The position numbers and the translations under genes are program-made. The notes beneath the pieces were generated by a model. The model searched no databases. It was given only the letters and a program-made list of their open reading frames with translations, and had not been told where the DNA came from. A stretch of DNA of 33,231 nt from a virus, in IMG/VR virus record IMGVR_UViG_3300023099_000117, positions 1-33,231 of that record. One strand, given 5' to 3'. Shown piece after piece: positions 1 through 8,478 of this stretch (its first letter is position 1; each line of letters starts with the position of its first letter).

Positions 1-1161
1 ATGAAACCAAATTTCACAAAACCGAAGGTTCTCATTCCAGAGGATCCTTCCAAAGACTGGCTTGTCTGGTTCAGGTATAACGGCAAATTGCAGCGTTATA
101 AAAAAGGAATTAATTACTACAAAGATTTAAAGGAGCGATTATCCGAAGCTAATGCTTTGGCCGCGGCTTTATATTCAAAACTTAAAACTGGATGGAATCC
201 GCTTGTTCCAGAAATTACCGCAACTCAAAGTGATCTGACATTATTTGAATGTCTTGACTTTGCAATGGAAAAGAAAAGACCGAACATTGGCCCGAAAACA
301 ATTTCCGGATACAACGGAACTGTCAAATTCATAAAAGCTGCCATCAAATCAATCGGAATTGAACACCTTACTATTGTCGATACAAAGCGGGTGCACATTA
401 AACTGATTATGGAAAAAGCAAAAGAGCAACGTCAGTGGTCAAATAACGCTTACAACAAACATTTGAATCATTTGAAGGCTATTTTAAGCGAGTTAATTCA
501 GTGGGATATCATTTCTGTTAATCCCGCACATACTATCAAAAATTTAGAGGTTGCTGAGAGCGATGCGAATGTTCCGGCCTCGTTCGATGATATCGAAAAA
601 ATCAAAAAAGAACTGCAGTTGAATCATCCGTATTTTTACAATTTCATAATCACAATTTTTCACACTGGAATCCGGCCAGAAGAGCTTGTAAATATCCAAC
701 TTTCGATGATCAATTTGACGAAATCAGAAATTACCTTACCAGCTGAGATCACAAAAACAAAGAAAAAGAGAATTGTTCCGATCAATCAGCACTTAGCCGC
801 CGATTTTGAAGGTATGGATTTTGAGCATTTGCCGAAAACCTTTTATTTGTTTGGAAGTTTCAGAGAACCGGGCAAAGGTAACGTTGGAAAACATCGGGAT
901 TTTTTACCCGCACCAACACGGATCAAACGAGATACTGCGACCAAGCGCTGGGAGCGAATTGTAAAGAAAGGTTTAGAAATTCCCATGAACATGTATGCGA
1001 TGAAACATTTGGGAGCCGACCGGAAAATCTTAGCTGGTTTGGAACTTGACAGCTTGCGAGAATTATACGGCCATACTTCAAAGTTGATGACTGAAAAATA
1101 CGCAAAAGTTGTAAAAGAAGTTTACAGGCAACAGATCATGGATAAGTCTCCACAATTTTAA
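1..1161 (+). CDS. int: Phage tyrosine recombinase (integrase)
   Basis: Site-specific recombinase expected to integrate and excise the prophage. The 386 residues show an N-terminal arm-type DNA-binding region (about 1-70), a helical core-binding domain (about 80-185) and a C-terminal catalytic domain. Visible catalytic residues are Arg225 in HTGIRPEEL, a lysine-rich beta-hairpin at about 253-257 (TKTKKKR), His358 in YGHTS and the nucleophile Tyr367 in TEKYAK. The usual HxxR box reads Tyr332-Ala-Met-Lys335 followed by His336, so the second arginine is replaced by lysine; I recall such YxxK variants from other Bacteroidota phage integrases. It is the first gene of the window and converges on the late operon, so the attachment site probably lies left of base 1. 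The ATG at base 1 gives a complete three-domain protein. Confidence 0.95.
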   Translation: MKPNFTKPKVLIPEDPSKDWLVWFRYNGKLQRYKKGINYYKDLKERLSEANALAAALYSKLKTGWNPLVPEITATQSDLTLFECLDFAMEKKRPNIGPKTISGYNGTVKFIKAAIKSIGIEHLTIVDTKRVHIKLIMEKAKEQRQWSNNAYNKHLNHLKAILSELIQWDIISVNPAHTIKNLEVAESDANVPASFDDIEKIKKELQLNHPYFYNFIITIFHTGIRPEELVNIQLSMINLTKSEITLPAEITKTKKKRIVPINQHLAADFEGMDFEHLPKTFYLFGSFREPGKGNVGKHRDFLPAPTRIKRDTATKRWERIVKKGLEIPMNMYAMKHLGADRKILAGLELDSLRELYGHTSKLMTEKYAKVVKEVYRQQIMDKSPQF

Positions 1162-1222
1162 AAAAAACACGTCCCAAAACATATATCGATTCAGCCGGAG
1201 CATCATATTTTTGGGATCGTGT
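1160..1222 (-). terminator. Probable terminator of the late operon
   Basis: An imperfect inverted repeat pairs CCCAAAA (1173-1179) with TTTTGGG (1209-1215) and ACACG (1167-1171) with CGTGT (1218-1222). On the minus strand the stem is followed directly by a run of eight T. This fits an intrinsic terminator for the leftward late operon, placed beyond its last gene and just past the integrase stop codon. The 29-base loop is long for a terminator. Confidence 0.6.
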
Positions 1223-1234
1223 CAGAACGAAGCT

Positions 1235-1435
1235 TTATTTATGGAGCAAATCTATGTTCCAATGATTCGCATCAGGAAGTAATTTTCTGATGCGTTTTAT
1301 TTTTTTCGGTTTATCTGCTGTGAATCCGATTTCTGGAAGTTTTTCGAACACTTCGCAATCCTCGTTTATGACATACAGTATCTGTGATTGCGTTTTGTAT
1401 TTAAGATAAAACCAAACTCGTTTATCGATGGCCAT
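1235..1435 (-). CDS. Small hypothetical protein, last gene of the late operon
   Basis: An ATG-started 66-residue frame begins four bases after the stop of the spanin-like gene, in the same direction, which supports it being a real terminal gene of the lysis end. The product is basic in its C-terminal third (KPKKIKRIRKLL) and has no membrane segment or recognisable domain. The opposing integrase terminator falls within its last codons. No function can be assigned. Confidence 0.5.
   Translation of the reverse strand: MAIDKRVWFYLKYKTQSQILYVINEDCEVFEKLPEIGFTADKPKKIKRIRKLLPDANHWNIDLLHK
1268..1306 (+). terminator. Probable terminator of the integrase transcript
   Basis: A perfect 8-bp stem, CGCATCAG (1268-1275) with CTGATGCG (1287-1294), has an 11-base loop and is followed on the plus strand by TTTTATTTTTTT. 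It lies inside the 3' end of the opposing 66-codon gene, so the same bases would serve as coding sequence on one strand and terminator on the other. Confidence 0.65.
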
Positions 1436-1439
1436 GCTA

Positions 1440-2027
1440 CTATTTTCTAATCCAGAAATATGCTAATAGAAAATTTAAAACAATCGAAACAATCAATGCA
1501 AACCATAACCAGAATATGTTTTTAGAAACCTTCACCGTCTTTTCCTTTTGTTTGATGGTTTCCCATTGGCTATTTTCCAATTGCCTGGTCAAACTCTTAA
1601 TTTCAGTTTTGAAATTTGCTTCATTTATTTTAGATTGCGCCAACTTTGCTATCTCTTCATTACGTTCGGAAATGCTTTGTCTGGAATTGGTTTGAGATTC
1701 AACCTTAACTTTTCCGGTCCCAGATATCTTTGTGGTACCTGACGGTGTTACAATCTCTAAAGGTTTAGCATCTGGGTGATCACCATCATAATCGACTGTT
1801 GTTTTGGAGTTCGTTTCCGTTTCATCGGTTTTATTCATTTCATTGACACGGTCAATGGTCTGTGATGAAGTCTCCTGTATTTTTTTCTCCGACAATTCAA
1901 TGCTATCGTTTTGTTTTTCGAAACCTTTTTCGATGTTGATTTTTTCCGATTCAGATGTCTGCTTTGTTTTTGTTCTACATCCAAAAAACAACACGGCAAG
2001 AAGTAAAATAATGGTTAAATTTTTCAT
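1440..2027 (-). CDS. Probable unimolecular spanin (outer-membrane lipoprotein with C-terminal membrane helix)
   Basis: The 195-residue protein begins with a lipoprotein signal (hydrophobic residues 4-16) ending in FFG-Cys17, a plausible lipobox. It ends with one strongly hydrophobic helix (about 170-192, IFWLWFALIVSIVLNFLLAY) and two basic residues. Between them is a charged, low-complexity stretch with a predicted coiled coil (about 115-165). A protein anchored by lipid in the outer membrane and by a helix in the inner membrane is the design of u-spanins, which fuse the two membranes in the last step of lysis. Position directly after holin and amidase supports this. No acidic surface-export signal follows Cys17, so it should stay facing the periplasm. 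The family call is from architecture and context, not sequence similarity. Confidence 0.75.
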   Translation of the reverse strand: MKNLTIILLLAVLFFGCRTKTKQTSESEKINIEKGFEKQNDSIELSEKKIQETSSQTIDRVNEMNKTDETETNSKTTVDYDGDHPDAKPLEIVTPSGTTKISGTGKVKVESQTNSRQSISERNEEIAKLAQSKINEANFKTEIKSLTRQLENSQWETIKQKEKTVKVSKNIFWLWFALIVSIVLNFLLAYFWIRK

Positions 2028-2029
2028 GT

Positions 2030-2572
2030 TTAGATTTTGTTATCGTACTTAATTAAAATGTCAGAGTATGCCTTGGCTAAACTCACTTTAAATTTGTCGA
2101 ATGCTGCCATGTCAGTTCTGTTTGACAGAAAACAAACTTCCAGCAAAACAGTTGTTCCGGCTTTATGAACAATTCCGATGCGACCGCGGGCCGTTTCGCT
2201 TTCAGGTTTTACGCCGCGGTTTTTTATACCCATGATTTTAGCTGTAACGTCTGTCAACTCTTTTGCCATCGCCTTACTTAAAGCATTTGCATCATTTGAT
2301 ACAATCGCCTCAGTTCCGGATGCTGTCAAATTCGCTGATGCATTTAAATGAAATTCGCAAACGACTGATCCGTTACCTGTTTTAATTCTGGATTGATGTT
2401 GAGATGCTGTTTCAGAATCCATATCAGGGACGTTTTCATGTCCTAATTTGTTCATATTGTCAACTACCAATGTGCGCAAACACATCATTTCCTGACTTTC
2501 TTTTCGGCCGTTGTAAACTGCACCGGGGTCATTGATGTTATGACCTGCTGAAGGGAATACTACTTTGATCAT
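2030..2572 (-). CDS. N-acetylmuramoyl-L-alanine amidase endolysin (Amidase_3 type)
   Basis: Zinc amidase that should cut the bond between muramic acid and the stem peptide during host lysis. The 180 residues are almost all catalytic domain. The N-terminal SAGHNINDPGA carries zinc ligand His11, Glu25 is the second ligand, His75 in EFHLNAS the third, and Glu145 in LLEVCFLSN is the expected catalytic acid. There is no signal peptide and no separate wall-binding domain, so export would depend on the holin encoded just upstream. The start overlaps the holin stop (ATGA, 2569-2572), and the spanin gene follows two bases after its stop, giving a compact lysis cassette. Confidence 0.92.
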   Translation of the reverse strand: MIKVVFPSAGHNINDPGAVYNGRKESQEMMCLRTLVVDNMNKLGHENVPDMDSETASQHQSRIKTGNGSVVCEFHLNASANLTASGTEAIVSNDANALSKAMAKELTDVTAKIMGIKNRGVKPESETARGRIGIVHKAGTTVLLEVCFLSNRTDMAAFDKFKVSLAKAYSDILIKYDNKI

Positions 2573-3090
2573 TGATCTTTGTTTTTAAATTCGTTTACGT
2601 CTAAATTTTGATTGAATTTGTCAAATTTCCCAATCAGCGCATCTGGGGGAAATGCGCCATTGGTAATTATCTTCACATTTCTTAAAATGCTTCGGGCCGG
2701 ATAAATGCACACGATCAATCGACCGGTCATTTTAATATACATGTAGATTAAGTTTTCTTCTTTGGTGAGATGTGCAAGGCTTTCCATTACAAAACCCACT
2801 ACCACAACCATCGTTAGCATTATGGTAAAGCCGATGATGTTTTTTTTCCAGTCAAAGTCACCTTTATAGAGCCAGTGGACCACGCTCCCGAGAACATGAG
2901 CGACTGCAACAAACATTATAGCGATAGTGATGTAATCGATATTCGTTTGAATCCACACATCTACTTTATTTGGTGATTTGATGAATATCAAACAACCTCC
3001 AATTGATGAATACCAACTTGCTGTTTTGATTTGATACATGTTGTCGAGAATAAACATTCCCAGATCTTTTATATTTCTCATGATATACAT
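2569..3090 (-). CDS. Probable holin
   Basis: A 173-residue membrane protein with three or four hydrophobic segments: around WYSSIGGCLIFI, IDYITIAIMFVAVAHVLGSV, IIGFTIMLTMVVVVGFV and a weaker one near TGRLIVCIYPA. Size, membrane topology and place directly before the amidase fit a phage holin of the type seen in Bacteroidota phages. The open frame extends further upstream but would overlap the tail-fibre gene by 100 bases. I chose the ATG at 3090, which overlaps the tail-fibre stop as TAATG; the ATG at 3081 (MRNIKDLG) is an alternative. The stop overlaps the amidase start. Confidence 0.75.
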   Translation of the reverse strand: MYIMRNIKDLGMFILDNMYQIKTASWYSSIGGCLIFIKSPNKVDVWIQTNIDYITIAIMFVAVAHVLGSVVHWLYKGDFDWKKNIIGFTIMLTMVVVVGFVMESLAHLTKEENLIYMYIKMTGRLIVCIYPARSILRNVKIITNGAFPPDALIGKFDKFNQNLDVNEFKNKDQ

Positions 3091-5225
3091 TACATTACTA
3101 CAGGCGTTGAACCCATAACCCAAACTCCAGCCGCGCCAGTACCTGAAACTTTTGTATAGATCGCTCCACCCATGGTGATGCTGCCGCAAATTACCCTGTA
3201 GCCAGGATTTACAGTTGGGTAAGCAGTATTCAGTTGGGATTTTGTTAAGCCGACTGTTGTGGTATTTATGGCAAAAAAAGGCGAGCCAGTTAAGAGTGTG
3301 TTAATTTGGCCTTGCGCTTGTCCTAATGATTGCCTAACGTCTGAGGCTGCTGTTATGGGTGTATCACTTATTGTTACACCAGTTAATGGCACGCTTCGAA
3401 CTTGAGAATCAAAATTTGCAGCAACTCCATTTCCGCGTATGTAATTATTTCCAGAACCACCCGTTATAGAAAGAGCTCCGTTTGGTAGAGTAAAAGTTCC
3501 AGTAAATGACGCGTTATTTATAGTAGCAAAAACACCGTTCAAAATAGTTCTGAAACGAGCCAACATCGACCAGCCTTTTTTAGGCGTAAGGAATTTTGTA
3601 TCTTCACTAGTATTCTCATCTTCGGCTTCAGAAGTTGCCGCGATCCTGGAATTACCGCGAACGAGTTCCGTTGCTTGTTGTGTGTTGTGATCCAACGCAT
3701 CCCATTTCGCAGGATCCTGCGCTGGCGCGTTGACCAATGCATAGAAAATATCTCCAACATCGTAAAGTTTGCCGCCGAATGAACCAGCCACCGAAACTTT
3801 CCAAGCATTACCCATCCGAATAACGCCGCTGGCACCAGTGCCACCCGTTGACGGATAAACACCTAGCCCAACCAAATCATAATTTCCACGCAAAATGAGG
3901 TTTCCTGTAACGAGATTGTCAGCATAGGCACGATCTGAAACTGATTTTGCATCGAGTTGGTTTAATGTTGCTGGCTGTTGCGCTGATGATGCATTTGCGA
4001 GATTATCAATTGTGTGACCGTTCGCGTTGATGTTTTCATTAAATTCGGAGAACGGAACAATATCATCCGTTGTGGCTAATGTGTAAATTCCTGTATCTTC
4101 AGGACTTACAGTAGATTTATCCGGTAATTGAAAAAAAGCAAACCCCTCGTTCAACAAATTTCCCGATCCAATAATCTTAGAATAAATATGAGTTACGCCT
4201 TGATCGTCTAAAATCGTTCTTCTGAAGTCAACTCCATTACCTGAATAATTAACATTAGAGGCCGCCGTTAAATCGATGTCGCCGTAATTAGCAAAGCCAA
4301 AGCCGGAACTATCTAAATAGCTTACGAATTGATCGTAACCAATTCCGAAAGGGTCTGATACGAACGTAATGTTTTTGTCCCTTGCGATTGATCCATTAGC
4401 TAAAGTTTGATCTATATTTTCGACACCGCCGCTACCACTTGTCGGCAAACTTGCAAGCGGCTCAAAGTTTCCTGAAACGGTTTGTGCTGAACCTTCACCG
4501 TAAATATTTCCTTCACCTAAAAAAAGCCAGGATACACTTTCGCCAGATATGGTTGCTCTAAAAACTGTCAAACCTAAAAGTCTGTTTTGAACTTCAACAG
4601 GTGTGTTGGTATTTACATATTCTGAAACTTCAGTATCTCCGATTTCGAGTAAATCAATAATTTGAGTTGTAGGATCATCAATAATGATTTGCAGATACAC
4701 TTGAGCCACATCCATGATCAGGATGTTTGAGGCTTGCAATGTTGTACCGCCAATTCCGTAGGATCCTTTTCCGACGTTCTGCAAAAAGATTTTATAATAA
4801 CTTGGTAATCCCAAATCGATCATTTCCGGAACGGCATTCAATACCAATATTTCCGTTTCTTCAACAGAAAACGGCGGCAATTGATTTATTGTTAATGCGA
4901 AGTTCTCTCTGGTTGCAACGCCAGAATAACGAAATGATAATGATCGATGGATATTATCCTGTGTTCCAATTCCGGTACCGCCACCTAACGACGCGCGGGT
5001 GTACAAAATTGGCAATAATGCATTTTGTAAGTCCTGAACGCTTTCATAAACGATTCCATTGACCGTATATCCGGAATAGTCCGTAAAGGGTGCCAGCTGC
5101 AACTTACTGTCATACGCATTTATCACTCTCAAATTGGAGTTTATGACATGCGGCATGAAGTTTTTAAAATAAGGAATGCCGTTAAGTGTAAATTTTTGGC
5201 TATTGACGTTTACAATGTAAATCAT
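3090..5225 (-). CDS. Tail fibre / receptor-binding structural protein
   Basis: A 711-residue acidic protein rich in Gly, Asn, Ser and Thr, with no signal peptide or membrane helix. The repeat-like motif NLANASSAQQPATLNQLDAKSV (around 405-430) and the later ATELVRGNSRIA followed by DTKFLTPKKGW match short motifs common in phage tail fibres, where they precede trimeric shaft or tip domains. The N-terminal part (about 1-250) probably attaches to the virion. It is the last virion gene before lysis, a common place for host-recognition genes. Start and upstream stop overlap as TAATG at 5225. The receptor cannot be inferred. Confidence 0.75.
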   Translation of the reverse strand: MIYIVNVNSQKFTLNGIPYFKNFMPHVINSNLRVINAYDSKLQLAPFTDYSGYTVNGIVYESVQDLQNALLPILYTRASLGGGTGIGTQDNIHRSLSFRYSGVATRENFALTINQLPPFSVEETEILVLNAVPEMIDLGLPSYYKIFLQNVGKGSYGIGGTTLQASNILIMDVAQVYLQIIIDDPTTQIIDLLEIGDTEVSEYVNTNTPVEVQNRLLGLTVFRATISGESVSWLFLGEGNIYGEGSAQTVSGNFEPLASLPTSGSGGVENIDQTLANGSIARDKNITFVSDPFGIGYDQFVSYLDSSGFGFANYGDIDLTAASNVNYSGNGVDFRRTILDDQGVTHIYSKIIGSGNLLNEGFAFFQLPDKSTVSPEDTGIYTLATTDDIVPFSEFNENINANGHTIDNLANASSAQQPATLNQLDAKSVSDRAYADNLVTGNLILRGNYDLVGLGVYPSTGGTGASGVIRMGNAWKVSVAGSFGGKLYDVGDIFYALVNAPAQDPAKWDALDHNTQQATELVRGNSRIAATSEAEDENTSEDTKFLTPKKGWSMLARFRTILNGVFATINNASFTGTFTLPNGALSITGGSGNNYIRGNGVAANFDSQVRSVPLTGVTISDTPITAASDVRQSLGQAQGQINTLLTGSPFFAINTTTVGLTKSQLNTAYPTVNPGYRVICGSITMGGAIYTKVSGTGAAGVWVMGSTPVVM

Positions 5226-5743
5226 TACTGTATCACACGTGTTTTTGACGGTCCGTAAAGCTTCTTTTCACAACTGTTATTGTTGTGCCAGCTTGGATAA
5301 TCTGAAATATTTCTGTCAATGAATTTTTTGACATCCTCAAACATTGCATTAGCTTCTTCTTTTCTTTTATAAGAGAAATTCCGGCGCTCCTCCAACGGAA
5401 GTGGTATTGAATTAGGGGTTGTTTTTATGACAAATCCATGAGATGAACTGACAGCATTTGAATTCATAACAAATCTTGCATAAGCAAAATAAGAAATAAC
5501 CGTTGCAAGGCCCTGAAAGTTGTATGTCCGCTCATCATATTGATACGAACCGCCATCTATGAGTTTTTTCCAAGGCTCCAGATCCTTTTTAGCCAACAGG
5601 TCAAAGTAAAAGTTCTCTTCAACAAGTGGCTTTAAATCGAATTCCTGAGCTTCATTAATATAGCTATTGAAATCCGCATCGCTATATCCGATGGCAGTCT
5701 GCAGTTTTGTGGCAACAACCGATTTTGTTATTAAAAGTATCAT
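5225..5743 (-). CDS. Phage head-tail connector-like protein (possibly DUF6712)
   Basis: A 172-residue soluble, mostly helical protein encoded directly after the portal gene with an ATGA overlap (5740-5743). The N-terminal pattern (ITKSVVATKLQTAIGYSDADFN) and the central YNFQGLATVISYFAYARFV resemble a Bacteroidota phage family that I recall as DUF6712, thought to act as a head-tail adaptor. Position next to the portal agrees. The family assignment is from memory and the role is inferred. Confidence 0.55.
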   Translation of the reverse strand: MILLITKSVVATKLQTAIGYSDADFNSYINEAQEFDLKPLVEENFYFDLLAKKDLEPWKKLIDGGSYQYDERTYNFQGLATVISYFAYARFVMNSNAVSSSHGFVIKTTPNSIPLPLEERRNFSYKRKEEANAMFEDVKKFIDRNISDYPSWHNNNSCEKKLYGPSKTRVIQ

Positions 5744-7128
5744 ATTGCTGGTGGATTATTTGTTATCTCCGGTTGGCCCAAAATAGATTTTGCAATTTCA
5801 TTCGAATACCCGAATATGTTTTCCAACATTGCCACTCCACTATCGTACGTTGTGGTTTTTGCAGCAACTGATGTTTGAATCGCTAAAATCGCAGTTACAC
5901 CTCCAACGCTTCCGCGTAACGTGGCTTGCGCTGTTCTAATTTCTTTAGCTGCTAAATCAGTTTCAGAATCTCGCTGAGTTCCGTCTTCAGCCGTGCCATC
6001 ATCAAGCAAAGAATATTGTTTGATCTTCCAGCTACCTGATGGATTTATATCTTCTTTGTAATTGTCGAAGATCTCAGCAAAAAACATTTCCAGCTTTTCC
6101 TGGTCACGTCCGATTCTGGAGTTGTAAACAGCTTGCGCTTTCAATAGATCGTCACCAGAAGTGTTACCCAACTTTCCAGAAATGAAATCAACCATTTGCG
6201 GTGGAATATCTTTGAATGCTTTTCTGATATAGTTTGATGAACTGGATTCGAAGTGAGCATACTTTTCAGGCTTCACATCATTTTTGATGGTGTCAAATTT
6301 GAAGTTCCCTACTGGCTTTTGATTTTGATCATCCCAATCATCCTCAATGATTAATTTGGAGCTGGCATTTTCCAAACCGCTCAACTTTTCTACATTGCTG
6401 TAAAATTCATTTTCAGCAGTCTTGTTTGGGAATGCTCTATGACGGATGTATGTGATATCTTCGAATGATCTTTTGACCGTTGCATTGTAATACAAACCTA
6501 AATTGTTTTCCACATCTGCGAATGTGTAAGCGCGTTCGATCAATGTTTTTGGGTAGGTATGTTTTTTTGAAAGTCTTAAAAAAGCAATCTGACCTTTGTA
6601 ATTATCCCAGCCTCCGGCCGCTTCAACTTGAGCTTGTATTACTTCTGGCCTCGGATTGTAGGAATCAAAAACATCGACATCTTCTTTTTTCAAATACTTA
6701 CCCCAACCATTTGGAGAAACTAAAATTTTCCCACTGTAACCAGCGCTGTCTTTTTTTCCAACGCGACAAAGTGAATAAGGCAAAATCTGATAACTGTCTT
6801 TTTGAAAATTGGCATTATAGCCAACAACCACATAAGCTGCCTGGTGCCTTGAAGCACTTTCAGAAACATCAAACAATAGATCGTTCGGAGTAACAGTTTC
6901 CCAAAAGTTACCTGAAAGATTAATTTTAGACAAATCAATTTCAAAGCCGCCGCCGCCTAAAAAGCTTTCATAAATCCAAGCACATTGCGAGGCCGTTGGA
7001 CTGGCATCGATCAGGTTTTCTATTATAAGCGGTTTGAGGTTATCTTCACCGTTGAAAATAACCCCAAACCGCTTATTATAGATTTCCTTATGTTCGGCTT
7101 TGTATGGCTCTACAAGTTTGGATTTCAT
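5740..7128 (-). CDS. Portal protein
   Basis: Predicted dodecameric ring at the capsid vertex through which DNA is packaged. The 462-residue protein has the general portal order: an N-terminal part with a glycine-rich segment (FLGGGGFEID), a central mixed region, and a helical C-terminal region with DIPPQMVDFISGKLGN then SGDDLLKAQAVYNSRIGRDQ, similar to the stem and crown part of portals that ends in KLEMFFAEIFDNY. It is placed after the capsid and tube genes instead of directly after the terminase, which is unusual. The start at 7128 follows the previous stop by six bases. Confidence 0.7.
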   Translation of the reverse strand: MKSKLVEPYKAEHKEIYNKRFGVIFNGEDNLKPLIIENLIDASPTASQCAWIYESFLGGGGFEIDLSKINLSGNFWETVTPNDLLFDVSESASRHQAAYVVVGYNANFQKDSYQILPYSLCRVGKKDSAGYSGKILVSPNGWGKYLKKEDVDVFDSYNPRPEVIQAQVEAAGGWDNYKGQIAFLRLSKKHTYPKTLIERAYTFADVENNLGLYYNATVKRSFEDITYIRHRAFPNKTAENEFYSNVEKLSGLENASSKLIIEDDWDDQNQKPVGNFKFDTIKNDVKPEKYAHFESSSSNYIRKAFKDIPPQMVDFISGKLGNTSGDDLLKAQAVYNSRIGRDQEKLEMFFAEIFDNYKEDINPSGSWKIKQYSLLDDGTAEDGTQRDSETDLAAKEIRTAQATLRGSVGGVTAILAIQTSVAAKTTTYDSGVAMLENIFGYSNEIAKSILGQPEITNNPPAI

Positions 7129-7134
7129 TGTTTA

Positions 7135-7767
7135 CTATTCTTTTGTTTCGGAATCAGAATTGTTTTGCTCGTTAGAATCATTACCTTCAGAATCTTCATT
7201 CACGTTGATTGATTCCAGCTCTTTTTTCCAGATATCTGTCAACGAGTTTAGCTCTTCCGGTTTCAATCCTTTGACTTTTTTGTTAAGGCCGTCTACGGTT
7301 GTGGCTTTTGTGCTGATTTCCGCTTTTGCGAAAAGCTCAATTGCTTTTTCAACTGAGAAATCGTAATCTCCAATTTTCACCACGTCACTTTTACCATCCA
7401 AATCTGAAACTTCCGGCAAACCTTTTTCAATCAGCTCATCAACATTTTCAGGAAGCACTTTAAAAAGTGATTTTCGATTTGGGTTTTCGATTAAAAGCTC
7501 AAGTGCTTTTTCATCAGTAACATTGTATTCTGAAATAACTTCAGAAGTTCCGCGAATTGGGATAATTACGCCACCCTCTAATTGGAACTTGCCTTTATTT
7601 TGTTCTGGTTTTGTTGACATGATTTTTAAATTTTTATAATTTTTAATTCTATGGATGTATCCGGGGATTTTGTTTGGACAACCTTCACATGTTTGCCCGA
7701 ATAATTTCAGGTGAAGGCGAAATACGTGACTTAAATAAGGGATGCTAGATTCGTCTTTTCCTTTCAT
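7135..7767 (-). CDS. Phage structural or assembly protein of unknown function (one or two genes)
   Basis: The frame is open up to 7893 with weak starts; the ATG at 7767 (MKGKDESS) gives 210 residues. The N-terminal part has a possible metal site, CEGC, in FGQTCEGCPNKIPGYI. The C-terminal part runs from about KFQLEGGVIIPIRGTSEV to an acidic tail (NVNEDSEGNDSNEQNN). An internal ATG at 7620 (MSTKPEQN) follows a very AT-rich stretch that looks like an intergenic leader, so the real product could be the 161-residue C-terminal protein. In that case the upstream part would be a separate product lacking its own stop. Neither half is recognised with confidence. It lies between the tube-like and portal genes. 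Confidence 0.55.
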   Translation of the reverse strand: MKGKDESSIPYLSHVFRLHLKLFGQTCEGCPNKIPGYIHRIKNYKNLKIMSTKPEQNKGKFQLEGGVIIPIRGTSEVISEYNVTDEKALELLIENPNRKSLFKVLPENVDELIEKGLPEVSDLDGKSDVVKIGDYDFSVEKAIELFAKAEISTKATTVDGLNKKVKGLKPEELNSLTDIWKKELESINVNEDSEGNDSNEQNNSDSETKE

Positions 7768-7816
7768 CAAGGTTAAAATATCAGCATCCCGAATAAATTT
7801 TAAAATTTCATCGTCA

Positions 7817-7897
7817 TTATTCTTCTTCCTCTTCGACTGGCTCAACATAAGAGTTTGTATTAATCCATGTTTCAGTCGCAGTTGCGCCGCCAACCAT
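7817..7897 (-). CDS. Possible 26-residue protein or 5' part of a frameshifted gene
   Basis: An ATG at 7897 overlaps the stop of the upstream tube-like gene as TAATG, the coupling used repeatedly in this operon. It opens a 26-codon frame beginning MVGGATATETWINTN and ending in five glutamates and TAA. The next gene's frame is open across the whole of this small frame, one base out of register (+1). It may be a real short protein, or the start of a product that shifts into the following frame, or chance. Confidence 0.35.
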   Translation of the reverse strand: MVGGATATETWINTNSYVEPVEEEEE

Positions 7898-8424
7898 TAA
7901 AACAATTTCACGGCTGTAGATTCTTCTTCACCTTCTTTGGTTGCAACGGTAACAGTTGTAGTTCCGCTATTCTCATTGCTATTCCAGGTGTCTTCTGTGA
8001 TTAGCATCCCAGATTCCAATCCGGCAATTTCAAAAGTAAGCTCGCCGTTTACGCCGGTGTCAACTTTCTGCGAAATTGTCGCTACACGCGCACCTTCAAC
8101 AAGCTCTTGAACTCGCTCTCTTTCGGATTCACCACGGTAAAGCATCGTAAATCCATCAGTATGGATGTAACCGTTTCCATAATCACCTACCGCTAATGCA
8201 TGGTTCAGTTTATGTGACTTGTCATTTCCGGCCGCTGGATATAATTTAGCTCCAGCTTTCAAAACCAGAATCGTTACTTTGGTTCCGCGGTTTACCTTTT
8301 GAGTTGCAACCTGATCGATATCATCATGGTTCACATACCATTTCTTTTTGATACCCTGTTTTGGTTTGTATCCGCATTTACGAACAAAACCACCTGCCAT
8401 TTTGCTTTCGCAATCTTCTGCCAT
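7897..8424 (-). CDS. Virion protein, possibly tail tube or capsid decoration
   Basis: A 175-residue soluble protein with no membrane segment, rich in beta-forming sequence. It begins MAEDCESKMAGGFVRKCGYKP and has a C-terminal third resembling a small immunoglobulin-like or lattice-forming domain (TGVNGELTFEIAGLESGML, then TTTVTVATKEGEE). It lies directly after the major capsid gene, separated by a hairpin. Capsid-adjacent genes of this size usually encode abundant virion proteins. The tube assignment is a guess from position and composition. Confidence 0.5.
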   Translation of the reverse strand: MAEDCESKMAGGFVRKCGYKPKQGIKKKWYVNHDDIDQVATQKVNRGTKVTILVLKAGAKLYPAAGNDKSHKLNHALAVGDYGNGYIHTDGFTMLYRGESERERVQELVEGARVATISQKVDTGVNGELTFEIAGLESGMLITEDTWNSNENSGTTTVTVATKEGEEESTAVKLF

Positions 8425-8438
8425 GATATAAAGTTTTA

Positions 8439-8464
8439 AAAGGGAAACTGTTACATTTCCCTTT
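8439..8464 (-). terminator. Hairpin between capsid and next gene
   Basis: A perfect 9-bp inverted repeat AAAGGGAAA / TTTCCCTTT with an 8-base loop lies between the major capsid stop and the next start. On the minus strand it is followed by TAAAACTTTAT, a weak T-run. It would act as a partial terminator or as a 3' stabiliser of capsid mRNA, reducing expression downstream of the most abundant protein. Confidence 0.5.
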
Positions 8465-8478
8465 GATTATTGTTTTAG

